From assembly GCF_947387495.1 (NCBI RefSeq), contig NZ_CANDNU010000002.1:1-64000 (forward strand): DNA of 64,000 nt, written 5' to 3'. The notes below the pieces were generated by a model. The model saw only the letters and a program-made list of their open reading frames with translations. It made no database searches and was not told the DNA's origin. A program made the position numbers and the translations under genes. Within the stretch, counting starts at the first letter, position 1. Each line of letters starts with the position of its first letter. The DNA comes from Limosilactobacillus difficilis. GTDB taxonomy: Bacteria; Bacillota; Bacilli; Lactobacillales; Lactobacillaceae. Positions 39,134 through 46,954 of this stretch are shown in pieces.

Positions 39134-41158
39134 TTACTCAACGTGGGACCCCGGAACAAGATTGTCGGGAACAGTTACCACTTGGATCTTTCCGTCGTGC
39201 TCAGCCGAGAGAAGCATCCCCTGGCTAACTTCACCACGCATCTTCCGCGGCTTCAAGTTGGCTACGATCAGGACCTTTTTGCCAACCAGCACGGACGGAT
39301 CTGGATACCACTTAGCAATGCCAGACAGAATTTGCCGGCCAGTTGCCGACCCATCGTCCATGTGGAACTTCAGCAACTTGTCCGCGTTCTCGACATGGCT
39401 GGCTTCCGTAATGGTGGCAACCACCAGTTCAACCTTATCAAAAGCCTCGATCCGGATCTGCTTCTTATCGCCATTGGCTTCCGCCGCCTTATCGCGAGCG
39501 GCCTGCTTGGCTTCTTCCATCGCTTTGCGCCCTTTAACCTTGGTGTTCTTGCTCATCTTGCTCTTCAGGAAAGCCACTTCTTCCTTCGTATCGCGCCGTG
39601 GGAATAGTGGCGTTCCCTTCTTCACAACTGTCGCCGTAGCTGGGAAGTCATCGAACTGCAGGTCAGCGATTGACAGTGGTTCTGTGCTTAATCCCAGTTG
39701 ACCCATGACACCGCCGTAGGTGTGAGTCATGATTGGTTGCAAGAGAGCAGCGATCACACGCAGGCTTTTGGCAAGGTTGGTTAAGACGTCGCTGAGTTCA
39801 TCCTTCTTGCTTTCATCCTTGGCGAGTTTCCATGGTTCCGTCTCGTCGATGTACTTGTTGGCCCGGGAAACCAGTTCCCAAACAGCTGCCAAGGCGTCGG
39901 CGAAGCGTGTCTTGTCCATGTAGACGCGGTAATTTTGAATCGAATTGGTAGCCGTCTGCTTCAGATCGTCGTCGTAAGCGGTCTGGGCCTCCGGCTGACC
40001 AGCCAGTTTGCCGCCTTGGTACTTGTTAATCATGGCAACGGTCCGGTTCAGCAGGTTGCCGAGGTCATTGGCCAGGTCAAAGTTGACCTTGTCGACAAAG
40101 TCTTCGGGACTGAAGATCCCGTCATTGCCAAAAGGCATCGACTTGAGCAGGTAGTAACGGGTCGCGTCCAGACCATAGCGATCCACCAGGGTTTCGGGAT
40201 AGATGACGTTGCCCTTGGACTTAGACATCTTACCGTCCTTCATCGTCAACCAGCCGTGACCGATAACGTGCTTCGGCAGCGGCAGGCCAAGAGCGTGAAG
40301 GATGATTGGCCAGTAGATGGTGTGGAAACGCACAATTTCCTTGCCGACCATTTGAATGTCAGCTGGCCAGTACTTCTTGAACAGGGAATCATCATCGCTG
40401 CCGTAACCCAACGCCGTGATATAGTTCGACAAAGCATCGATCCACACGTAGACCACGTGCTTCGGATCAGTCGGCACCTTAACTCCCCAGTTGAAAGAGG
40501 TCCGGGAAACGGAGAGGTCTTCCAGGCCGGGCTTCAGGAAGTTATTGATCATTTCATTCATTCGTGAACGCGGTTCGATGAAGTCAGGGTGTTCCTTGTA
40601 GTAGTTCATCAACCAGTCAGCATACTTGCTCATCTTGAAGAAATAGGATTCTTCTTTGACCAGCTTAACTTCATGGCCGGACGGGGCCTTCCCGCCGATG
40701 ACGTTACCGTCCTTGTCGCGATACACTTCGGCCAGTTGACTGTCGGTAAAGTACTCTTCGTCGTCCACCGAGTACCAGCCGGTGTACTCCCCCTTATAGA
40801 TGTCGCCCTGCTTCAGCAGTTTGTCAAAAATCTTTTGAACGGCCTTTTCGTGATAATCATCAGTCGTCCGGATGAACTTGTCATTGGAAATGTCCAATAC
40901 CTTCCACAATTGCTTGATTTGGGCCGCCATCTTGTCAACGTATTCCTTGGGCTGCATCCCCAATTGTTCTGCTTTTTGTTCGATCTTCAGACCGTGTTCG
41001 TCGGTTCCCGTCAGGAAGAAAACATCAAACCCGCTCAGCCGCTTATAGCGTGCCATCGCGTCACAAGCAACGGTCGTGTAGGAATTCCCAATATGTAATT
41101 TACCAGATGGATAGTAAATTGGTGTCGTAATATAAAAAGTTGGTTTTTTTTCAGCCAT
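39134..41158 (-). CDS. metG: Methionyl-tRNA synthetase
   Basis: A 674-residue class I synthetase charging tRNA-Met. HIGH-like motif in PSGKLHIGNSYT, KMSKSKGN for ATP binding, an anticodon-binding helical domain and a C-terminal EMAP/tRNA-binding domain (VATITEASHVENADKLLKF). There is no room upstream for a T-box. Start ATG 41158 with GAAGGG. Confidence 0.98.
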   Translation of the reverse strand: MAEKKPTFYITTPIYYPSGKLHIGNSYTTVACDAMARYKRLSGFDVFFLTGTDEHGLKIEQKAEQLGMQPKEYVDKMAAQIKQLWKVLDISNDKFIRTTDDYHEKAVQKIFDKLLKQGDIYKGEYTGWYSVDDEEYFTDSQLAEVYRDKDGNVIGGKAPSGHEVKLVKEESYFFKMSKYADWLMNYYKEHPDFIEPRSRMNEMINNFLKPGLEDLSVSRTSFNWGVKVPTDPKHVVYVWIDALSNYITALGYGSDDDSLFKKYWPADIQMVGKEIVRFHTIYWPIILHALGLPLPKHVIGHGWLTMKDGKMSKSKGNVIYPETLVDRYGLDATRYYLLKSMPFGNDGIFSPEDFVDKVNFDLANDLGNLLNRTVAMINKYQGGKLAGQPEAQTAYDDDLKQTATNSIQNYRVYMDKTRFADALAAVWELVSRANKYIDETEPWKLAKDESKKDELSDVLTNLAKSLRVIAALLQPIMTHTYGGVMGQLGLSTEPLSIADLQFDDFPATATVVKKGTPLFPRRDTKEEVAFLKSKMSKNTKVKGRKAMEEAKQAARDKAAEANGDKKQIRIEAFDKVELVVATITEASHVENADKLLKFHMDDGSATGRQILSGIAKWYPDPSVLVGKKVLIVANLKPRKMRGEVSQGMLLSAEHDGKIQVVTVPDNLVPGSHVE

Positions 41159-41199
41159 TCGAGGCCCTTCTTTCATTAAAAACTCATAAATTATAATCT

Positions 41200-41208
41200 A
41201 GTATAACA
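41200..41208 (-). promoter_or_regulatory. Extended -10 promoter of the metG operon
   Basis: Minus strand TGTTATACT, about 42 bases before the metG start. Confidence 0.55.
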
Positions 41209-41255
41209 AATCCCACCACTAATACATTCTTTTTTTGGCTGGACAGTTCACATTC

Positions 41256-42110
41256 TCAAAACAGACTGAGCTGCTTGGGTGGCCGTTTGTTCAAGCCCTC
41301 AAAATGCAAGCCCATGATCTTCTGCAACTGAAGGGCATTGGGTGCCGCATCACGCGCCGAATTATTGTTAAAGATAACTGTGATCTCTTCGGGCTGGGGC
41401 GTCAGATTTTGAATCAGCTTGGCCAAGCCCGTCAGCTCCTGCTTGGAGTAACGGTAAAGGGTCCGCCGCTGCCGCCACTCCTTGCCCGGATGGTTCCAGC
41501 CTGTTACATTGCGCCCGTGCAAGCGGATCATCGCAAGTGCTGGGCTGGTCGTCCGCAGGTAAAAGGGAATGCTGGTAGCCGTCGTATGCGGCTCGTCCGC
41601 CGCCACCAAGGTAAAGCCCATGTCACGACAAAACGCGGCGGTCGGCCCGGCCACCCCGTGAGCCAGCCAACTGGCGTGGCGAAATTCAACCGCGATCGGC
41701 AGCGAGCCCATTAGTCTGCGGACTGTCTGCAGGTAGTCAATATTGGCCGGCACTGCCGTGAAGTATGGCGGAAATTGGAAGAGAATGGTCTTCAGCTGTC
41801 CCGCTGCCGTCAGTGGCGCAATTGCTTCCCGGTACTGAGCAAAGACGTCCGCCAGCGGGGGTTGCTGATCGGCAAAGCCGTTGAGGTGCTTGGTCATCGC
41901 CCGGTTGGCCTTCATGATGAATTGGAAGTTTGCCGGCACCTCCGCCAGCCACTTGATCACAGTCGTCTGCCGGGGAATCGCGTAAAAAGAAGTGTCAACT
42001 TCCACCGTCGGCAAATATTGGGCATACTCGCTGAGTTTCACCGGCCGGTGTGCTCCATCGATCAAGGCCGGGTGCTCCGACCAGGTGGTCAACCCGAGAC
42101 TTACTTTCAT
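41256..42110 (-). CDS. DUF72 family protein
   Basis: A 284-residue TIM-barrel-like protein of the DUF72 (YecE) family, showing GLTTWSEHP, TFYAI-like DTSFYAIP, NFQFIMKANRAMTKH, LFQFPPYF, AVEFRHASW and RLHGRN segments. No activity is established for the family. Start ATG 42110 lies nine bases after AAGGGG; the ATG three codons earlier abuts that site. Confidence 0.9.
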   Translation of the reverse strand: MKVSLGLTTWSEHPALIDGAHRPVKLSEYAQYLPTVEVDTSFYAIPRQTTVIKWLAEVPANFQFIMKANRAMTKHLNGFADQQPPLADVFAQYREAIAPLTAAGQLKTILFQFPPYFTAVPANIDYLQTVRRLMGSLPIAVEFRHASWLAHGVAGPTAAFCRDMGFTLVAADEPHTTATSIPFYLRTTSPALAMIRLHGRNVTGWNHPGKEWRQRRTLYRYSKQELTGLAKLIQNLTPQPEEITVIFNNNSARDAAPNALQLQKIMGLHFEGLNKRPPKQLSLF

Positions 42111-42158
42111 CACGTTCATCCCCTTCTTTGTTGTTTTCCATTTTACACCAGAAGCACA

Positions 42159-42200
42159 AAAACTCAGCACTGGTGCCATCAAGCACCATGCTGAGTTTTC
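42159..42200 (-). terminator. Terminator after the glucosaminidase gene
   Basis: Nested stem AACTCAGCA...TGGTGC-CATCAA-GCACCA-TGCTGAGTTTT. Strong pairing; A/T flanks on both strands. Confidence 0.85.
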
Positions 42201-42203
42201 GCC

Positions 42204-42803
42204 TTACTTATCATATTTTTGCAGATTAAATTTTTGGATCGCATTGATCAGCTTATTGGCGTAATCCGGATCCGTCGCATAGCCGTCCTGTTGCAGGTCC
42301 CGGGCAGCTTCTTTGTAATTCTTCGCCTTGGTAACGTTTTGGTAACGATGCGGATTGTCCGTCGTCCCAGCCAAAAGCAAGCGGGTGTGAGCATCGATCG
42401 AGTCCGCCCAACTGTCATAGGTAGCAAAGTAGACCTTCACGTGTTTTTTCTTACCGTTGAGGTATTCCGTCGTCATCAGTCTGACCCGGTGTTTCTTGTC
42501 CATGGCCTTCACCCCGAACAAGTTGTGATACTTCTGAGCCAGGGAGCTGCGTCCCCATTCGGATTCCAATCCCGCCTGGGCGATGATAATGCTGGCCGGA
42601 ATCCCGGTCCTTTTTTGTTCCCGCTGAGCGGCTGGAGCAATTGTCTTAATGAAACGGGTCGCGGAGATCTGAGCGTTTTGCTGTTGGCGTTGCTGCTGCC
42701 GCTGCACGGCAACGTGGTGGGCATAGAAACCACCTGCGGCGACTACCAGCACTATGACAATGATCACGCCGGCGATTAGCCAGCCATGTCGCTTCTTTTT
42801 CAT
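42204..42803 (-). CDS. Membrane-anchored N-acetylglucosaminidase (GH73-type)
   Basis: A 199-residue cell-wall hydrolase. Basic N-terminus, one membrane segment (WLIAGVIIVIVLVVAAGGFY), a Gln/Arg-rich stalk, then a GH73/flagellar-muramidase domain with the catalytic Glu in GLESEWGRSSLAQKYHNLFGVK. It lacks LysM or SH3 repeats, so it acts close to the membrane. An extended -10 (TGCTAGAAT, about 42840-42848) lies upstream. Confidence 0.92.
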   Translation of the reverse strand: MKKKRHGWLIAGVIIVIVLVVAAGGFYAHHVAVQRQQQRQQQNAQISATRFIKTIAPAAQREQKRTGIPASIIIAQAGLESEWGRSSLAQKYHNLFGVKAMDKKHRVRLMTTEYLNGKKKHVKVYFATYDSWADSIDAHTRLLLAGTTDNPHRYQNVTKAKNYKEAARDLQQDGYATDPDYANKLINAIQKFNLQKYDK

Positions 42804-42900
42804 CTCGTTCTCCCCTCCCTTCGATCCAGTTGCTGATTCATTCTAGCAGTCATTTATGAATTTTTCTTAACTAAATGGTGACGATTATTGTCATCGACCC

Positions 42901-43614
42901 CTATGACGGGTCGTTTGGCACCTGTAACTGGTCGAAGAACTTAACCGCATCATCCTGAATCATCGTGAATTTAACCGGCAAATTCAGTTTTTGCTGGTTG
43001 ATCGCTAGGATCTTAGCTTGCGGATTGGCATATTCCAGTAGACCGGCAAAAGGATAGACAACCATCGAAGTTCCGACAATCACAACCAGGTCTGCGGCCT
43101 GCATCGCCGCCAGTGACCGACTGATGCTGTCCTGCTTGATCCCCTCATCGTAGAGAACAATGTCCGGCCGCAAGGCGCCGCCACAACCTTGGTGAATCCG
43201 GTCCTTGAGGTAGTCGTGCCAGTCGACGTCTCGGCCGCATTTCTCGCAGTAAACATGGTAGAGATTGCCGTGAAAGTCGACCAAGTACTTGGTGTTGGCC
43301 CGCTCATAGAGGTTATCAATATTTTGAGTGATCACTGTTGCCCGGTCCTGGCGCGTCAAAGCCGCCTGTTTTTCATGGATGACGTTCGGTTTAGCGTCCG
43401 GAAAATAGAGGTTTTGCTTACAATACTGGTAAAAACCGTCGGGATCACTCTCAAAGTAGCGGTGACTCAAGTAGTACTCAGCGTTCTTGTTCTTCGTGTA
43501 GAGGCCGTTGGCAGACCGAAAGTCAGGAATCCCCGACGCTGTCGAAACGCCGGCCCCGGTCAGAAAAACAATCCGCTGGGCCTGGTCAAATAAACTTTGA
43601 ATTGCTGCATCCAT
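42901..43614 (-). CDS. Sirtuin NAD-dependent protein deacylase
   Basis: A 237-residue sirtuin. NAD motifs GAGVSTASGIPDFRS and TQNIDNLYERAN, catalytic His in VDFHGNLYHVYC. The zinc ribbon is C-x2-C (CEKC) with H-x2-C (HQGC) instead of the usual second C-x2-C: the third ligand position is His (codon CAC). It is four bases from the HExxH gene and ends a ppx-mvaA-HExxH-sirtuin operon. Confidence 0.93.
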   Translation of the reverse strand: MDAAIQSLFDQAQRIVFLTGAGVSTASGIPDFRSANGLYTKNKNAEYYLSHRYFESDPDGFYQYCKQNLYFPDAKPNVIHEKQAALTRQDRATVITQNIDNLYERANTKYLVDFHGNLYHVYCEKCGRDVDWHDYLKDRIHQGCGGALRPDIVLYDEGIKQDSISRSLAAMQAADLVVIVGTSMVVYPFAGLLEYANPQAKILAINQQKLNLPVKFTMIQDDAVKFFDQLQVPNDPS

Positions 43615-43618
43615 GCGA

Positions 43619-44584
43619 TCACTCCCTAACGATAAATGGCACGTTCAAGTTTTTCAGCAACGTTTCTACTGATTCGTGGTAAAACTTCAGCATATCGTTG
43701 GATGAGTAATCACCCTTTGGTGCTGAAATGACAAAGGAATTCTGGTGGTCGCCCTTGGCTAAACCAACGTAGGCCTTCCGTCCGGTTTCCCGCGAATCCA
43801 TCCCCGAGTGGTAAATATCATAGAGCTGGTCCACGTGCAAGCGTAGTTGCCGCTTGGAGAGAACCGGAGAAAGGGTCGTAAATTCGTTGTTGTTCAGCTT
43901 TGGCAGACCCCAATCCTGCATCTGCTCATCAAACAAACGGAACAATTTGACAACCATCCGCCGCATACCAAACGGTGAATCAACTGGCTTCTCCGTAATC
44001 TTTGCGTACAGTTTCTTCGCCGCTGTCAAGGCGAGTGGGTAGTGCTGTTTGAGTTGGTCTTCGTATTTTGGCAAGTGGTCGCCGTAAAAGACCAGGGCAT
44101 CCAGGACCGTCAGAAGCCGAAGGGTCCGCTCATCATCAGCCTTCTCGCCTTCATCAGTCAGGGTGTGGAGAATTCCCTTCAAGTATTCCTGCTCAATTCG
44201 TTCGTTGATCAGGTTGTGCTTCCGCTGCTCGCTGACCACGACCCGGTGGGCCACCACGTTGTAGAGGTCCGTCGCCATAATCATCATCTGCTCGTCGAGC
44301 TCCTTCGTCCCCAGCGACAGTTCAAAGAAGATTTCGGGAAAGCCACGGAGAACCATCAAGAGGTGCAGCAGTTCGTGACTGGCCGTGTAGTTAGGTTCCG
44401 TCAAATCGGTCACCGTGATGAATAACCCACCTGGCAGGTTCATCTGTTCAGTCTGGTCATGACGAACGTAGCCGGATTTCTTGCCGTGGAATTGGACGAA
44501 AACGTTGGTCGGGTAGAGCCGGTTGACCTCGTCCAATAATTCCTGAGTGTCATCGTTTAGTTTGATTGGTTCTTCATCGCTCAT
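43619..44584 (-). CDS. Putative HExxH metallopeptidase (IpaB/EvcA-type family name)
   Basis: A 321-residue protein without signal peptide or membrane segment. A zinc-protease-like HELLH motif lies at 70-74 in NYTASHELLHLLMVLRGFPE, and Glu/Asp-rich helices follow. Lactobacillar homologues are often labelled 'IpaB/EvcA family', a name with no clear function. A peptidase role is my inference from HExxH. It is tightly packed between mvaA and the sirtuin (gaps of about four bases). Confidence 0.75.
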   Translation of the reverse strand: MSDEEPIKLNDDTQELLDEVNRLYPTNVFVQFHGKKSGYVRHDQTEQMNLPGGLFITVTDLTEPNYTASHELLHLLMVLRGFPEIFFELSLGTKELDEQMMIMATDLYNVVAHRVVVSEQRKHNLINERIEQEYLKGILHTLTDEGEKADDERTLRLLTVLDALVFYGDHLPKYEDQLKQHYPLALTAAKKLYAKITEKPVDSPFGMRRMVVKLFRLFDEQMQDWGLPKLNNNEFTTLSPVLSKRQLRLHVDQLYDIYHSGMDSRETGRKAYVGLAKGDHQNSFVISAPKGDYSSNDMLKFYHESVETLLKNLNVPFIVRE

Positions 44585-44588
44585 TTGA

Positions 44589-45842
44589 TCAATCCTTTCG
44601 TAATTTCAATAAAATATCTTTGGCCAGGGCCTTATCGGCGTGCTTAGCCTTGGCTAACTGGCGCGCTACTAATGGTGCTTCTTGTGCCGTCGCCCCGACG
44701 CTCAGTGCCAGGGAACGATACTGGAGTTTCATGTGCCCAGCCTGAATGCCATTGGTAGCAAGAGCTCGCAAGGCCGCCAGGTTCTGGGCCAAGCCGACGC
44801 TAGCCGCCACCTGGGCGAGCTGACGGGCCGTTTGAATGCCGCTGATCTGATAATTGAGGCGGGTTTGGGGATTGAGACCGATCGAACCACCGACGACCCC
44901 CGTCGGGAGCGGCAATGCCAGGTGGCCGATCAGTTCCGCATCTTGAATTTGCCAAGTGCTCAGCCCGCGGTATTGGCCATCACGGGCCGCATAGGCATGA
45001 GCCCCGCTTTCGATCGCCCGCCAGTCGTTACCGGCCGCGATCATCACCGCGTCAATGCCGTTCATAATCCCCTTGTTGTGAGTGGCCGCCCGGTAAGGAT
45101 CGACCTGGGCCAATGCACTCAAGTCGGCAATCCCGCTAGCAGCTTCTTTACCACTAAAACCGTGACCGCCCAGATCAGCCAGGGCCACATGTGCCGTCAC
45201 TTCCTGCACACTTTCCGTGGCAAGATTCGACAAAATCGCTGCCGTGACGTGCCACCCTTGCTGACGTACCAAGTCCGCAACGGCTTCCGCCATTGTATTG
45301 ACGCAATTAGCCCCCATCGCTTCCTGGACGTCGATTTCGAGATCCAGACTCACAAAAGGCGGCTCTTGGCGAAGACGCAGGCCAACTGCACCTCCACCCC
45401 GCTTCTGCATCGACGGATGAGCCGCGTTCGCAGTAGCCAAAATGGTATCATGATGCGTCTTAACCCACTGCTGCAAGTCGGCAAAATCAGTAACGTCCTT
45501 GATAATAACTTGACCGATCATTAGTCGAGGGGCAGTGACCGCGTCAAAGCCGCCAGAACGGGCCACGCGCTGGGCACCATTGCTGGCCGCGGCGATCACC
45601 GAGGGCTCTTCAACCACCATCGGAACCGTATAGTGCCGGCCATTAACCAGCAAACCAACCGTGACCCCTTCCGGCAGCCGATAGTCGGTCAGATAATTTT
45701 CCACCAGCTGATTACCCAGCGGCGTCGCGTGTTCCTTCATTAATTGTTGCTGTGCAGGGCTTAGTCGCCGCTGCTCGCTGACAATGGCCTGACGGTCTGC
45801 AACCGATCGCCGGTAAAAACCGTGCTGCCAATTATTGTTCAT
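44589..45842 (-). CDS. mvaA: Hydroxymethylglutaryl-CoA reductase (class II)
   Basis: A 417-residue class II HMG-CoA reductase of the mevalonate pathway, supplying isoprenoids for undecaprenyl phosphate. Typical segments: ENYLTDYRLPEGVTVGLLVN (start of domain), EPSVIAAAS with the catalytic Glu, GANCVNTMAE and HNKGIMNG. It overlaps the ppx stop by 11 bases. Confidence 0.96.
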   Translation of the reverse strand: MNNNWQHGFYRRSVADRQAIVSEQRRLSPAQQQLMKEHATPLGNQLVENYLTDYRLPEGVTVGLLVNGRHYTVPMVVEEPSVIAAASNGAQRVARSGGFDAVTAPRLMIGQVIIKDVTDFADLQQWVKTHHDTILATANAAHPSMQKRGGGAVGLRLRQEPPFVSLDLEIDVQEAMGANCVNTMAEAVADLVRQQGWHVTAAILSNLATESVQEVTAHVALADLGGHGFSGKEAASGIADLSALAQVDPYRAATHNKGIMNGIDAVMIAAGNDWRAIESGAHAYAARDGQYRGLSTWQIQDAELIGHLALPLPTGVVGGSIGLNPQTRLNYQISGIQTARQLAQVAASVGLAQNLAALRALATNGIQAGHMKLQYRSLALSVGATAQEAPLVARQLAKAKHADKALAKDILLKLRKD

Positions 45843-46764
45843 GATGCTGCCTCATTTGGATGTATTCGGTGATGATTCCTTCCCGGACACCACTTTCCGA
45901 AAAAATCACCCGACCATCACGATTGCGCATCAGCAAGACTACCAACGGTAACATCCCGCCGATAATAATATCCGCCCGATCGGTCTCCAGGCCAAGCATG
46001 TTCTTGCGTTGCCGCAGGTTACGACTCAACAGCTCCCGGTAAGTAGCAAAGACCACCCGTGAGGTCAGCTTGTAACCATGGATAGAACGGTGGTGTAGCT
46101 GGCGGTGGGCCTGACTCATGCGTGCCAAAGTGCGGTTGGCACCGCCCAACAGGACGATCGGCACCCGGGTAGCATAGTGCAACCACGGAATCTTGTTGAA
46201 GCGCTGGCTAACCGAGGCTTCGGCCCGAAAGAGGTCGTGGGCCCGCACGTAGCCGCCGAGCTGGAATTGTTCGGATAAGTTAACGGCCCCGATCGGCACC
46301 GAAATCAGGTGGCTGGCCCGCCGGTGTTCAACGAGGATTAATTCACAACTAGCGCCGCCAACATCAAGAATCAAGCAGTGGTTAAGTTTGAGGGTCCGGA
46401 TGACCCCCAAATAATCATAGTATGCTTCTTTTTTACCTGATAGAACGCGTAGTTCAATACCTGTCTCCTTTTTGACCCGGTTCAGGAATTCTTGACGGTT
46501 ATGCGCTTGACGGACTGCTGCCGTCGTAATTGCCCGGACTTCGACTCCCGGATACTGCTCATAAATTTTTTTAAAGCGGTGAAGAGCGCTAATGACCCGG
46601 TCCATTGCTGCCGGTTGTAAGATTTTTTCGCGCCCCATCCCTTCTGACAGCCGTGCGTTTTCTTTGACGCGTTTGATCTCCCGGAAACGTCCGTCCGGTG
46701 ATATTTCGTTGACTGCCATCCGTGCTGAATTCGATCCCAAGTCAACAATTGCGAGGTTTTTCAT
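45832..46764 (-). CDS. ppx: Ppx/GppA family phosphatase
   Basis: A 310-residue ASKHA-fold phosphatase, exopolyphosphatase or (p)ppGpp pentaphosphatase type. Nucleotide loops IVDLGSNSARM and ILDVGGASCEL and a C-terminal GGMLPLVVLL segment are present. It has only the two-domain core. Start ATG 46764 is eight bases after GGAGG; the frame continues upstream without a site. First gene of the operon. Confidence 0.93.
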   Translation of the reverse strand: MKNLAIVDLGSNSARMAVNEISPDGRFREIKRVKENARLSEGMGREKILQPAAMDRVISALHRFKKIYEQYPGVEVRAITTAAVRQAHNRQEFLNRVKKETGIELRVLSGKKEAYYDYLGVIRTLKLNHCLILDVGGASCELILVEHRRASHLISVPIGAVNLSEQFQLGGYVRAHDLFRAEASVSQRFNKIPWLHYATRVPIVLLGGANRTLARMSQAHRQLHHRSIHGYKLTSRVVFATYRELLSRNLRQRKNMLGLETDRADIIIGGMLPLVVLLMRNRDGRVIFSESGVREGIITEYIQMRQHHEQ

Positions 46765-46917
46765 CACTAATGCCTCCGCTATATATGTTGATTTAAAAAA
46801 ACTCACATTAATCTTACCATTTTTGCCACCGTTGCACACTGGATTAGACCACCATTCAAATATTTTTTTGAAAATGCCAGACGTTAAGCCGCCGAACAAG
46901 ATTCTCCCTGCCTTCTG

Positions 46918-46926
46918 TGATACAAT
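46918..46926 (+). promoter_or_regulatory. Extended -10 promoter of helD
   Basis: TGATACAAT (TG-N-TACAAT) with a poor -35, about 28 bases before the helD start and divergent from ppx. Confidence 0.6.
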
Positions 46927-46954
46927 AGGTCAGCAATTTAGGGAGGGAAAAGAC

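Noticed and set aside
41159-41255. T-box upstream of metG
   Set aside because: The gap is under 100 bases, too short, and contains only an extended -10 promoter.
46592-46954. Longer HelD with about 120 extra N-terminal residues
   Set aside because: The extension is antisense to ppx and crosses the helD promoter. TTG 46955 has a good ribosome binding site and gives the 774 residues known for HelD.
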